Positions 23,957 through 33,231 of a DNA stretch of 64,000 nucleotides are shown piece after piece. The translations under genes and the position numbers were made by a program. The first letter of the stretch is position 1. Each line of letters opens with the position of its first letter. Below the pieces are notes generated by a model. It was not told the origin of the DNA, ran no database searches, and was given only the letters and a program-made list of their open reading frames with translations. The stretch comes from Paenibacillus sp. FSL H7-0331 (GTDB taxonomy: Bacteria > Bacillota > Bacilli > Paenibacillales > NBRC-103111), in assembly GCF_001956045.1 (NCBI RefSeq), contig NZ_MRTH01000005.1, positions 62,001 to 126,000 on the forward strand. Direction: 5' to 3'.

Positions 23957-25057
23957 ATGATAGATAACAAAGCGATTGATAACCCAATGATAGACAAGGA
24001 CGTATCCTTGATTTCTTCACCGGTTAAAGCGGTGTCGAGTAGGGATGAAGCTTATCAAAACAGGGCATGGCAGGGCATTCCGGGAATCGAAATGGCTCCG
24101 AATGGACGGCTATGGGCTACCTTTTATAGCGGCGGCGAGGATGAGGGACCTGATAATTATGTAACGCTTGTCACCAGCATGGACGGAGGTCAAACCTGGT
24201 CGGATCTGAAATCTGTGATTGATCCTCCAGGACAGGCGAGAGCCTATGATCCCTGCCTGTGGCAGGATCCGTCCGGACGCTTGTGGCTGTTCTGGGCGCA
24301 GAGCTTCGGCTGGTTCGACGGACGCTGCGGCGTCTGGGCTTCCATCTGCAGTGACTCCACCCAGGCTGATCCGGTCTGGTCCGAGCCGCGCCGCATTGCG
24401 GACGGGATTATGATGAACAAGCCTACTGTACTAAGCAGCGGTGATTGGCTATTGCCGATTGCAGTATGGGCGTGCAACGAATCGGACATGAACGATCTGC
24501 CGGAGGAACGGTATTCGAATGTATACCGCTCAGACGATCAAGGAGAAACCTTTCACAAATGGGGCTCAGCCGACATTCCCAATCGCCACTTCGACGAGCA
24601 CATGGTCGTCGAGCGCAGGGACGGCAGCTTGTGGATGCTGGTACGCACCTTTTACGGGATTGGTGAGAGTGTATCTGTTGACGGTGGCAGGACGTGGTCT
24701 CCCGGGAAACCGACAACGCTTGGCGGGCCCGACTCGCGATTTTTTATCCGTAGGCTGCTCTCAGGACGGCTGCTGCTGGTGAACCATTATGGCTTCAAGG
24801 GCAGAAGCCACTTGACGGCGATGTTATCTGAGGACGACGGACTGACCTGGACAGGGAATCTGCTGCTGGATGAACGTCCGCACGTATCTTATCCAGATGG
24901 CGTTCAGGCCGAGGATGGCCGCATTTATATCATTTACGATCGGGAACGCAAAGAGGCCAAAGAGATTTTGATGGCTGCTTTTACGGAAGAGGACATTGTT
25001 CAAGGCGCATGCGTGACACCGCACTCCGTATTACAGGCAATCGTTAATAAAGCATAA
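23957..25057 (+). CDS. BNR/sialidase-superfamily protein
   Basis: A 366-residue six-bladed beta-propeller of the exo-sialidase superfamily. Four Asp-box repeats are visible: SMDGGQTW, SDDQGETF, SVDGGRTW and SEDDGLTW, spaced through the chain. No signal peptide is present, so it should act in the cytoplasm on imported sugar. Family members include sialidases and unsaturated-uronate or rhamnogalacturonan-related enzymes, so the substrate is open. GAAGGAGG precedes the ATG. It lies 51 nt after the binding-protein gene, in the same operon. Confidence 0.82.
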   Translation: MIDNKAIDNPMIDKDVSLISSPVKAVSSRDEAYQNRAWQGIPGIEMAPNGRLWATFYSGGEDEGPDNYVTLVTSMDGGQTWSDLKSVIDPPGQARAYDPCLWQDPSGRLWLFWAQSFGWFDGRCGVWASICSDSTQADPVWSEPRRIADGIMMNKPTVLSSGDWLLPIAVWACNESDMNDLPEERYSNVYRSDDQGETFHKWGSADIPNRHFDEHMVVERRDGSLWMLVRTFYGIGESVSVDGGRTWSPGKPTTLGGPDSRFFIRRLLSGRLLLVNHYGFKGRSHLTAMLSEDDGLTWTGNLLLDERPHVSYPDGVQAEDGRIYIIYDRERKEAKEILMAAFTEEDIVQGACVTPHSVLQAIVNKA

Positions 25058-25150
25058 TAGGGTAACAATAAGAATAAATCAGTCAGGCACAATAAACCGA
25101 TTGCAAGGTTAGGTTTCAGTCAGAAGGATTCCCCCGAGAGGAGCGCGACT

Positions 25151-27511
25151 ATGGCAGACACGAAAAAATCCGTTATCTCCCCACGTCTGTATTCACGGAT
25201 GAAAACCTATTTTTTCTCCTATATGCTTCTGGTCGTGCTTCTGCTGGTGGGTATTGGCGGGTATATGAATACGAGCTTTTTCCATACGCTGCAGGGAGTT
25301 GTCGAGCAATCGAATGTGGCTTCCCTGCAGCAAATTCGCGATCAGATCGATCAACGGCTCGTGGAGCTGCAGCGGATGTCCGTGCAGATATCCCGCAACA
25401 CGAAGCTGCTGCCCTATATGATAACCCAAGGGGGCTTTGAAGCGGCTCAGGCCAATCAGGAGCTGAGATCGTACGGCTCTACCAGCTCATTCCTGCTCGA
25501 TATCGGCGTGTATTATGCGCAGGCACAAGCGAACAAAGTGTATGCTGCCAGCGGTGTGTATGATCTCGATACCTTCCTAGAGCAGATTTATCCATTTCAA
25601 GGTATGAACCAAAGTGCATTTGAAAGACTGGTCTCGGACTTAAAAGGTCCGCTCATCATGCCCGTACAAACGATTGTTATCAACGGTACCAACAATACGG
25701 ATGCAACACTCTATTTGTATCCTGTTCCCAATAACGGCACGAAGCCGTATGAGGTTATTATTTATGTGATTAATGGTGCGGAGATCAAAAAAACAGTCGG
25801 AGGTGCACTGAAGCAATTCGAGGGCATGGCGGTTGTGATTGATAAGCAGGGTCAGCCTATCGTATCCGTTTCCAGTGAAGCCGTTGGGAGTCTCGATTCG
25901 GCACAGCTTCTGGCCCACCTTCCCGATCAGCCTTCTGCTTCGGTTCAGACTGTTCGTTTATCGGAGGGGAGCTATTCCTCGGTCCGACTCGATTCCAGCG
26001 TTGTCCCGTGGTCGTATTATGTCGTGATGCCGACGGAACAATTTCTCAATCGGGTACGCCATACACAAATGATTTTCTATGTGACCATTCTTACGACCTT
26101 GCTGCTCGGTATTGTGCTATCCTACATGCTGGCTACACATAACTATAAGCCGATCAAACGGCTGCTGGAATCTCTCCGTAATAAAGGTACAAGTGATTCT
26201 TACCAAGGCAAAGACGAGCTGGGCTGGATTTCCAGAACGATAGAGGATATGAGCATTGAAAACAGCGGTCTGCGTTCACGGCTGCGGACGAAGTCGGCGA
26301 TGATTAAGGAGAAGCTGCTCTCCGATCTGTTGAAGGGCAACGTGAAGTCGAAGGCAGATATCGCAGAGCTGTTGGATACAGCGGGTATGAAGCTGGGAGA
26401 TGATCATTTTGCCGTGCTGTTGTTCATCATTGATGATTATCGGCGGTTCGAGGAAACGAATACGACTATTATTCAAAATCTGCTCAAATACAGCATTATT
26501 AATGTAGCGGAAGAGATTTCGCTGGAAGCCGGATACGGATATGGAATCGATATGACAGAAAATAACGGTGTCGTGGTGCTGGTCGGAATGGAGCCGATGG
26601 TTGATCCCTTGCACATGATAACGGAGGTAGCCGAGAAAACGAGACAATTTTTCGAGCAGAGCTTTCCTTTTACGGTGACGGTAGGGGTCAGTGATATTTT
26701 TGAGGATGCGCTTGCTATTCCTAAATATTTCAGGCAATCGTATGAATCGGCCCAATACCGGTTTATGAAGGGACACAATTGTGTGATTCAATACCAGGAC
26801 CTTCCTTCCCCAACTTCGTTGTCTCAGCCTATGCATGAATTTGAGGAACAGCTTGTTAAAGCACTAAAGCAGGGGAGTAAAGAAGGGGCCATCCGTGCCA
26901 TTCATGACGAGATGATTGAAATTCGCAGGTATGATCTTGCGGTTTCTTTTGTGCAAAGCATCTGTTTTCGCTTATTCGATGGGGTAGTCAAGCAGCTGGA
27001 GGAGATCAACCTGCCGCTTAATCACGAAGGAGAGAGGGAAAAGGTTGCACTGCGTGCCTTTGAATTTGAGACGTTGGATGAGTTTGAGCGAGCCTTTGTG
27101 AGGTTTTGCGGTCGGCTGGCCGATGACATTTCTATGAAAAAGGAAAGCAAAAACTTTGAGCTGCGCGACAAGCTGTCTACGTACATTCATGATAATTACA
27201 TGGACGGTACGCTCAGTCTGAGTAAAATCGCAGAGCAGTTCTCGCTGTCGCCCTCCTATTTGTCCCGTTACTTCAAGAACCAGATGGGGATTGGCATCAG
27301 TGAGTATGTAGACGAGCTTCGAATGGAAAAGGCGAAGGAGCTATTGCAAACCAACACCTGGACGGTTAAAGAGGTGACAGAGAAGGTTGGTTACGCTGAT
27401 CAGACTTATTTTATCCGTAAATTTAAGAAAAGGGAGGGGATTACGCCTCAGCAATACAAGCTTTTGTCAACAACCGGGGAGCCAGCAGGCAGCAGCTCCG
27501 ATCCCACATGA
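25151..27511 (+). CDS. AraC-family regulator with extracellular sensor domain (YesS type)
   Basis: A 786-residue membrane-bound regulator. A membrane segment at about 20-38 and another at about 305-325 flank an extracytoplasmic sensor domain. A cytoplasmic central region (about 370-600) is followed by a C-terminal AraC-type DNA-binding domain with two HTHs (LSKIAEQFSLSPSYLSRYFKNQ and VKEVTEKVGYADQTYFIRKFKKREGITPQQYK, about 680-770). This layout is found beside Lpl/Ytc-type transporters and likely senses the imported sugar to activate the operon. GAGAGGAG precedes the ATG. Confidence 0.9.
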   Translation: MADTKKSVISPRLYSRMKTYFFSYMLLVVLLLVGIGGYMNTSFFHTLQGVVEQSNVASLQQIRDQIDQRLVELQRMSVQISRNTKLLPYMITQGGFEAAQANQELRSYGSTSSFLLDIGVYYAQAQANKVYAASGVYDLDTFLEQIYPFQGMNQSAFERLVSDLKGPLIMPVQTIVINGTNNTDATLYLYPVPNNGTKPYEVIIYVINGAEIKKTVGGALKQFEGMAVVIDKQGQPIVSVSSEAVGSLDSAQLLAHLPDQPSASVQTVRLSEGSYSSVRLDSSVVPWSYYVVMPTEQFLNRVRHTQMIFYVTILTTLLLGIVLSYMLATHNYKPIKRLLESLRNKGTSDSYQGKDELGWISRTIEDMSIENSGLRSRLRTKSAMIKEKLLSDLLKGNVKSKADIAELLDTAGMKLGDDHFAVLLFIIDDYRRFEETNTTIIQNLLKYSIINVAEEISLEAGYGYGIDMTENNGVVVLVGMEPMVDPLHMITEVAEKTRQFFEQSFPFTVTVGVSDIFEDALAIPKYFRQSYESAQYRFMKGHNCVIQYQDLPSPTSLSQPMHEFEEQLVKALKQGSKEGAIRAIHDEMIEIRRYDLAVSFVQSICFRLFDGVVKQLEEINLPLNHEGEREKVALRAFEFETLDEFERAFVRFCGRLADDISMKKESKNFELRDKLSTYIHDNYMDGTLSLSKIAEQFSLSPSYLSRYFKNQMGIGISEYVDELRMEKAKELLQTNTWTVKEVTEKVGYADQTYFIRKFKKREGITPQQYKLLSTTGEPAGSSSDPT

Positions 27512-27525
27512 TTATGGTAAGGGTC

Positions 27526-27562
27526 AGGTCGGCTTCGTATATAGCTGGCCTATTTGCTGTTT
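27526..27562 (+). terminator. Candidate terminator after the AraC-type gene
   Basis: AGGTCGGCT (27526-27534) pairs with AGCTGGCCT (27543-27551) with two G-U pairs; a moderately T-rich tail follows. Confidence 0.4.
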
Positions 27563-27641
27563 CTTAAATACTTGTACACCTTCCATTGATTAATAGAGAA
27601 TAGTAGTGTATATTCTTAATAGTAACAATTACATATTATGT

Positions 27642-27812
27642 GAATAGGTGCTCTGTATCGTAATCTCGCTCAGAGCTTAAAAGGGAAGTTCGGTGAAAAA
27701 CCGATGCGGTCCCGCCACTGTAACAGAGGAGTCAAAGCGTAAATGCCACTGATCGCAAGATCGGGAAGGTGCTTGTCGACTATGAATCTGGAGCCAGGAG
27801 ACCTGCCTATTC
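27642..27812 (+). ncRNA. Cobalamin riboswitch
   Basis: The whole AdoCbl-type aptamer is readable: closing stem GAATAGG (27642-27648) with CCTATTC (27806-27812), AAAAGGGAAGTTCGGTG, the ATGCGGTCCCGCCACTGTAA block (B12 box region), TGCCACTG, GGGAAGGTGC, and GAGCCAGGAGACCTGCC near the 3' end. It is on the plus strand 184 nt before the Nik/Opp-type operon. Cobalamin binding would reduce expression of the transporter. Confidence 0.95.
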
Positions 27813-27860
27813 GACAGACACTGCTTAACCTACGGAAGATAGGAAGGTGTTAAAGACAGC

Positions 27861-27934
27861 CATCGTTAGCAATAGCCTATACGATCACGGGCATCTTTTA
27901 CCTTTGTACGGCAGAGGTGAACGATGTCTTTTTT
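27861..27934 (+). terminator. Candidate expression platform (terminator) of the cobalamin riboswitch
   Basis: CATCGTT (27861-27867) can pair with AACGATG (27920-27926), which is followed by TCTTTTTT. Alternatively ATCGT (27862-27866) can pair with ACGAT (27881-27885) and release the terminator. This is a by-eye proposal; folding could change the picture. Confidence 0.45.
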
Positions 27935-27995
27935 GTATCTGCATCTGTATGTAATGAAAATAGGTAACTACTAAATGAGAGAAGGTTTAAGAAAC

Positions 27996-29597
27996 ATGAT
28001 AAGCAAGTTGTACCAGCAAACACGACAATATGCAAAGATAGGACTGTTAAGCGCCGGTATGGCAATCGCTTTATGGGGTTGCAGCAGTCCAAGCCCGCAA
28101 ATGGCGGAAAAGCCACCAGCAGCACCCAGCCAAGTACAGCCAACTGAGGTCGTATTGGCGGCTCCACGCGACCTGGCTCCGGGTCCACAGGATGCTTATT
28201 ACACGAGCACCATTCTCTATGTATGGGAACCGCTGATTACAGCAGGCGAAGACGGTAAGCCTGCGCCTAAGCTCGCTGCTTCCTGGAAAATGTCGGAGGA
28301 CGGCAAAGAATGGACGTTCCAGCTTCGCCCTGATGTAACTTTTCATGATGGAGAAAAGCTGAATGCCGATGCAGTTATCGCCAATTTTAACCGTTATAAG
28401 CTTGCCAGTCCCAAAAGCTCACCCTTTTACACATTGGACATTAAAAGCTCGTACCCCGGTTTAAAAGAGGTAACCAAGGTTGATGACATGTCGTTCAAGC
28501 TGAGCTTCGAGACGCCGCAGCCAACTTTGCTGTATTCAATGGTTAACTTCTCCAGTCCGATCTACAGTCCCAAAAACTTTACCGATAAAGGTGATTTTAA
28601 CGGATTGCCGCAAGGGACAGGACCTTTCAAGCTGATCAAGCACGAGAAGGATCAATATGCGCTGCTGGAAGCCTATGATGGATATTATGGCGATAAAGCC
28701 AAAACGAAGACGATTCGCGTTCGCGTCATTCCCGACCCGGATACAAGACTGTCGGCTCTGAAGTCAGGTGAAATTATGGGTGTTATGGATTTGGGTGCAA
28801 TTCCTCCTGCCTTGGCCAAGGAGCTGTTGAAGGACAAGCAGTTTGAGGTTTCAGTAGCGAAATCGACGATTTCCCACTACCTGCACCCGAACGGCAAAAA
28901 GCCGCCTTTTGACAATCCAAAGCTGCGGCAAGCGATTTCGCTGGCGATCGATCGCCAACAGTTGGTGAAGGAGCTTTATTTGGGCTACCCTACCGCTACG
29001 GTTAATTTCCTAAATGTAACGTCTCCTTTCTATAAGGATTTTAAAGTGGACTATAATTTGGCGGAGGCCAAGAAATTAGCTGCTGAAGCGCTTGGCGGCA
29101 AACGTGAAAAGGTCGATTTGATCGTACCGACTTATGGGCTGGACCGTTACCCTTACAAGGCGCAGGCCGAGCTGCTCCAGGCGGTATTCAAGGAGCTTTC
29201 TCTTGATGTGGACATCCGTATTCTGGATGGCGCTGCATTCAAGGAAGCACAGAGCAAGGGCGAATATAATCTGGCTTTGGCCACGCAAGGACTTCCGAAC
29301 GGTGATCCGTTCACACTGTTCACCAATTATTTGGGCAGCACAGGTTCAAGCAACAAGAGCTATAGTCTCGGTTACAAAAATGACCGTGTAGATCAATTGC
29401 TTAAAGAGGCTAAGGACGCGCTTGGCATGGATGAGAGAGCCAAGATTTATAATGAGCTGCAAGCTTTGGCTGTACAGGATCTACCGACAATTCCGCTGTT
29501 CAATGATGCCAGCCTGATTGCTTACAACAAGAAGATTAAAGGCTATCAAGCGACGATTTATGGCACTACGCTGCCGCAATTGGAATGGGCTAAGTAG
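27996..29597 (+). CDS. Nik/Opp-type ABC transporter substrate-binding lipoprotein (B12-regulated)
   Basis: A 533-residue family 5 solute-binding protein, similar in layout to NikA. A signal sequence ends in LWGC with lipidated Cys29 (Trp at -2 is unusual). Mature motifs include VWEPLITAGEDGKPAPKLAASWKMSEDGKEWTF-like family blocks, GTGPFKL and IPDPDTRL. ATG 27996 has AGAAGG about 11 nt upstream; ATG 27975 has none. The cobalamin riboswitch upstream points to cobalt, nickel or a corrinoid/B12-precursor ligand. Peptide specificity cannot be excluded. Confidence 0.88.
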   Translation: MISKLYQQTRQYAKIGLLSAGMAIALWGCSSPSPQMAEKPPAAPSQVQPTEVVLAAPRDLAPGPQDAYYTSTILYVWEPLITAGEDGKPAPKLAASWKMSEDGKEWTFQLRPDVTFHDGEKLNADAVIANFNRYKLASPKSSPFYTLDIKSSYPGLKEVTKVDDMSFKLSFETPQPTLLYSMVNFSSPIYSPKNFTDKGDFNGLPQGTGPFKLIKHEKDQYALLEAYDGYYGDKAKTKTIRVRVIPDPDTRLSALKSGEIMGVMDLGAIPPALAKELLKDKQFEVSVAKSTISHYLHPNGKKPPFDNPKLRQAISLAIDRQQLVKELYLGYPTATVNFLNVTSPFYKDFKVDYNLAEAKKLAAEALGGKREKVDLIVPTYGLDRYPYKAQAELLQAVFKELSLDVDIRILDGAAFKEAQSKGEYNLALATQGLPNGDPFTLFTNYLGSTGSSNKSYSLGYKNDRVDQLLKEAKDALGMDERAKIYNELQALAVQDLPTIPLFNDASLIAYNKKIKGYQATIYGTTLPQLEWAK

Positions 29598-29598
29598 C

Positions 29599-30540
29599 AT
29601 GCTGTATGTGTTCCGCCGAATAACGGCCGCTATTCCTGTGCTGATCGGTATATCGCTGATTGCTTTCATGCTGAACCTGGTCTCTCCCGGCGATCCTGCT
29701 GTAGAGGCGCTGAGCTTAAGCGGAATTAAAGAGCCTACCGAGCAGGAGGTTGCAGTGAAGCGGGAGGAGCTTGGGTTGAATGACCCAATCCCCGTTCAAT
29801 ATGGACGGTGGCTTAACAGAGCTGTACAAGGCGATCTGGGCACCTCCTACATGACGAAGGATTCGGTAAGCGGTGAAATTATTCGCCGTCTGCCCGTCAC
29901 ACTCTCTGTAGCTCTGCTTGCTGTTGTGTTAGCGGTCGGTACAGGGATTCCGGCAGGCATGCTGATGGCCTTAAAGAAAAATGGCTGGATCGACCATGCT
30001 GGACGTGCCGCTGCTATGCTGCTGGTATCGATTCCCGGCTTTTGGATGGCCATCCTGCTGATTACGTTATTTTCGGAAAAGCTCCATCTGCTGCCGACCA
30101 GCGGATACGGTACATGGAAGCATCTGGTCATGCCGGCGATTGTGCTTGCTTCAGGAACGAGCGCCGTATTGATGCGGTTAACACGGTCTACCTTACTGGA
30201 AACGATGAACCACAACTATATTTTGACGGCAAGGGCCAAAGGGCTGCGTGAAGGAAATATCGTCACCTGGCATGCGCTTCGCAATGCATTAATCCCGTTA
30301 GTTACCGTAATCGGTACGTATTTTGGTGCGATCATGGGCGGTTCTGTCATTGTGGAGGTCATCTTCGCTTTGCCTGGAATCGGCAGATTTGCGATTGAGG
30401 GGATTCTGCGCAGGGATTACCCGGTCATTCAAGGGTATGTCGTGTTCACCGGGTTTGTCTATGTCGTATTTAATTTGCTTACGGATTTTTCATATTTGAT
30501 TATTCATCCGCAGATGAGGCTGGGAGGAAAGCTGAAGTGA
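29599..30540 (+). CDS. NikB/DppB-type ABC transporter permease
   Basis: A 313-residue permease with a first membrane segment at about residues 10-30 (AAIPVLIGISLIAFMLNLVSPGDPA), an extracytoplasmic region and five further segments. The EAA loop ARAKGLREGNIVTWHALRNALIP is near residue 215. It begins one base after the previous stop, so the long open frame upstream (from 29518) is not used. Its stop overlaps the next GTG by four bases. It pairs with the next permease in the B12-regulated importer. Confidence 0.9.
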   Translation: MLYVFRRITAAIPVLIGISLIAFMLNLVSPGDPAVEALSLSGIKEPTEQEVAVKREELGLNDPIPVQYGRWLNRAVQGDLGTSYMTKDSVSGEIIRRLPVTLSVALLAVVLAVGTGIPAGMLMALKKNGWIDHAGRAAAMLLVSIPGFWMAILLITLFSEKLHLLPTSGYGTWKHLVMPAIVLASGTSAVLMRLTRSTLLETMNHNYILTARAKGLREGNIVTWHALRNALIPLVTVIGTYFGAIMGGSVIVEVIFALPGIGRFAIEGILRRDYPVIQGYVVFTGFVYVVFNLLTDFSYLIIHPQMRLGGKLK

Positions 30541-31457
30541 CCTTAAAACCTGACAGCGCAACATCCCAAAGTCATGCTTCAGCTGCATCCAGCTTCTCCG
30601 TGATGAGAAGTCGGTTATCTGCCATTGGCAGCACGCTGTCTCCACTTGGTATCGCTGCGATTCTTATTCTATTCACGATCCTGACAGCGAGCATTCTTGC
30701 ACCGTGGATTGCTCCGTATGACCCGAATCAGATCCAGATGTCTGAGCGGCTTGCACCGCTGTCCTTCAGTCATTGGCTTGGTACGGATACACTGGGCAGG
30801 GATGTGTTCAGTCGTATTTTGTATGGCGGGCGAATTTCTATTGTGCTGGCTCTTGTAGTGACGATTGCCACAATGTTGATCGGGCTTATTATCGGGACGA
30901 TAGCGGGATATTTTGGCGGATGGTTGGATGATTGTATTCAGATCGGTATTAGCATATTCCAGGGCTTGCCTGGACTGAGCTTTATGATCGCGATTGCGGG
31001 TACGCTTGGGCCGGGTGTCAACAGCTTGTTTATTGCGTTGGTTGTCACCTCCTGGGCAGATTTTTCCCGGGTCGTGCGTGGCGAAGTGATGAAGATTCGT
31101 GAGGAGTCGTATGTCGAGGGCATTCGGGCGATGGGTGGAAAGCATGGCTACATTGTGCTTAAGCATGTAGTACCGAATATGATAGGTCCCATTATTGTAC
31201 TGTTTACCGTGAGGATTGGGCGGGTGATTCTGTCTATTGCATCCTTAAGCTTCCTCGGCTTGGGGCTGCAGCCGCCATCTCCGGACTGGGGAGTTATGGT
31301 GAACGATGCGAGACCCTACTTCCGCAGTTATTTTCATCTGATTGTTGCGCCTGGACTTTGTATTGCGCTAGTTTCTTTGGCGATTAACTGTTTGGGTGAT
31401 GTATTAAGAGATGTTTTCGACACTAAGTCAGAAAAAGATAAATTCTGGGTTTCCTGA
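30537..31457 (+). CDS. NikC/DppC-type ABC transporter permease
   Basis: A 306-residue permease with GTG start overlapping the previous stop (GTGA). After an N-terminal membrane segment (about 38-58) comes the family block HWLGTDTLGRDVFSRILYGGRISI. The EAA loop VEGIRAMGGKHGYIVLKHVVPN is near residue 190 and GLGLQPPSPDWGVMVNDAR near 245. All features are those of the C-type permease of nickel and peptide importers. Translational coupling with the upstream gene is evident. Confidence 0.9.
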   Translation: MTLKPDSATSQSHASAASSFSVMRSRLSAIGSTLSPLGIAAILILFTILTASILAPWIAPYDPNQIQMSERLAPLSFSHWLGTDTLGRDVFSRILYGGRISIVLALVVTIATMLIGLIIGTIAGYFGGWLDDCIQIGISIFQGLPGLSFMIAIAGTLGPGVNSLFIALVVTSWADFSRVVRGEVMKIREESYVEGIRAMGGKHGYIVLKHVVPNMIGPIIVLFTVRIGRVILSIASLSFLGLGLQPPSPDWGVMVNDARPYFRSYFHLIVAPGLCIALVSLAINCLGDVLRDVFDTKSEKDKFWVS

Positions 31458-31521
31458 TGGACAGGAGAGCGGTACTTGCGGCGACAGGAGCTCGGGGGTA
31501 GCAGAAGGAGGAGGGAGACGT

Positions 31522-32487
31522 ATTAGTACGCTTTTATCGATTGAACAGGTATCCGTCGGATTTCAGACAGCGACCGGTACAGTCAGGGCAGTGGATAATG
31601 TTACCCTGGAGCTGCAGCAGGGGCAAATTCTCGGTCTGATCGGGGAAACGGGCAGCGGTAAATCGGTACTGGGGCTCTCGATTCCCGGTCTGCTGCCTTA
31701 TCATGCATCCATAGCGGGAGCGATTCATTACAAGGGACGTAATTTGCTGGATTTGGATTCTGAGCATATGCGCAAGCTGCGTGGAACGGAAATTGCCTTC
31801 ATCCCGCAAAATCCTGCTTCTTCCTTGAACCCGGTCATGCGAATAGGCCGACAAATGATCGAAGCGATCAAGAGTCGTGGATCACGGGCAAGCAAGCGTG
31901 AGCATGCGCTGCGTCTGCTGCAGGAGCTGCAGCTGCCAGATCCTGAGGACAAGCTGCGGCAGTATCCTTTTCAACTGAGCGGCGGTATGAAGCAGCGAAT
32001 TCTGGCAGCAATGGGGGCAGCAGGAAGCCCGTCGCTCCTGATTGCCGATGAGCCAACCAAAGGACTGGACGCTTTGGTACGCTATCAGATGGTTGAGCTA
32101 TTGCGGAGGACTGCCAAGCATACGGGAGCGGGCATGCTCGTCATTACCCATGATCTGCAGGTAGCCAAGTCGTTATGTGATGTAGTTGCTGTCATGTACG
32201 CCGGACAAGTGGTCGAGATGGGTGCTGCGCGGGAGCTGTTTCATCAGCCGCAGCATCCGTATACGCAAGGCTTGCTGCGTTCGATGCCTGTTCATGGGAT
32301 GGTGCCGATTCCAGGGTCGAGCCCCGGACTTTCGGATGTACTGCCGGGCTGCAGATTTTATCCGCGCTGCTCGATAGGTGTTCCATCTTGCAGCAGCAGA
32401 ATTCCTGAGCTGGTCACGTTACAATCGGGCAAGGTGAGGTGTTGGTTACATGATCCGAGTGGAGGGCTTGTGCAAGACGTTCACTAG
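31522..32487 (+). CDS. NikD/DppD-type ABC transporter ATPase, probable ATT start
   Basis: A 321-residue ATPase with Walker A GETGSGKSV, signature LSGGMKQR, Walker B LLIADEPTKGLD, H-loop ITHD, and an oligo_HPY tail with CRFYPRCSIGVPSC. Homology begins at STLLSIEQVSVGF, yet no ATG, GTG or TTG lies there. A strong AAGGAGGAGGG at 31505-31515 is followed by the codon ATT at 31522, exactly where the family starts. The only canonical in-frame start, ATG 31411, would add 37 unrelated residues overlapping the permease and has a poor site. I therefore propose ATT as start. Its 3' end overlaps the next gene by 38 bp. Confidence 0.85.
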   Translation: MSTLLSIEQVSVGFQTATGTVRAVDNVTLELQQGQILGLIGETGSGKSVLGLSIPGLLPYHASIAGAIHYKGRNLLDLDSEHMRKLRGTEIAFIPQNPASSLNPVMRIGRQMIEAIKSRGSRASKREHALRLLQELQLPDPEDKLRQYPFQLSGGMKQRILAAMGAAGSPSLLIADEPTKGLDALVRYQMVELLRRTAKHTGAGMLVITHDLQVAKSLCDVVAVMYAGQVVEMGAARELFHQPQHPYTQGLLRSMPVHGMVPIPGSSPGLSDVLPGCRFYPRCSIGVPSCSSRIPELVTLQSGKVRCWLHDPSGGLVQDVH

Positions 32488-33217
32488 CGGCTGGCTGCAT
32501 CGAAGAAGGGTGGAGGCCGTAAAGGACGTTTCCTTTTCCATAGCCAAAGGAGAGACTTTGGGCCTGGTTGGGGAGAGCGGCTGCGGTAAATCGACCTTAT
32601 CACGGCTAATGATCAAGCTGCTGCCTGCCGATCAAGGCCATATATATATGGAAGATCAAGATATTACGAATTATACAATGACGCAAATGCTTCCGCTGCG
32701 AAGGCAGATGCAAATTATATTTCAGCATCCTGACTCTGCACTCAACCCTCGCCAAACGATGCAGCAAAGTTTGATCGAGCCGCTGCTGCTGCATCGTTTG
32801 ATGGGCAAGGACGAAGCCCTGCATAAAGCTGTAGAGCTGCTGGAGCTTGTAGGCTTGGGCAGCGATATGCTGATTCGCTATCCGCATCAGATCAGTGGTG
32901 GACAAATTCAACGGGTCGTGATTGCCAGAGCCTTGACTTTGAATCCGAGGTTTCTTGTATTGGATGAGCCAACCTCGATGCTTGATGTATCTGTGCAAGC
33001 GCAAGTAATGGAGGTGCTGCAGCAGGTGCAAAGTCAATTCGAGATGGCGTATTTGTTCATTTCTCATGATCTGGAGCTCGTTGCCCATGTCTGTCAGCAT
33101 ATGGCCATCATGCATCAGGGGGAAATTATAGAGCAGGCGTGTAGTAAGGAAGTCATGGAGCAGCCGCAGCATCCTTATACAAGACAACTAGTACAAGCTT
33201 TTGGAGATATGAGATAA
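32450..33217 (+). CDS. NikE/DppF-type ABC transporter ATPase
   Basis: A 255-residue ATPase, second nucleotide-binding subunit. Walker [10 protein letters not shown] (about residue 41), signature ISGGQIQR (about 147), Walker B FLVLDEPTSMLD (about 168), H-loop ISHD. ATG 32450 lies 38 bp inside the upstream gene in another frame, so translation is coupled. No long C-terminal domain, as in NikE. It completes the B12-regulated importer. Confidence 0.9.
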   Translation: MIRVEGLCKTFTSGWLHRRRVEAVKDVSFSIAKGETLGLVGESGCGKSTLSRLMIKLLPADQGHIYMEDQDITNYTMTQMLPLRRQMQIIFQHPDSALNPRQTMQQSLIEPLLLHRLMGKDEALHKAVELLELVGLGSDMLIRYPHQISGGQIQRVVIARALTLNPRFLVLDEPTSMLDVSVQAQVMEVLQQVQSQFEMAYLFISHDLELVAHVCQHMAIMHQGEIIEQACSKEVMEQPQHPYTRQLVQAFGDMR

Positions 33218-33231
33218 AGGAGCGATTTCGA

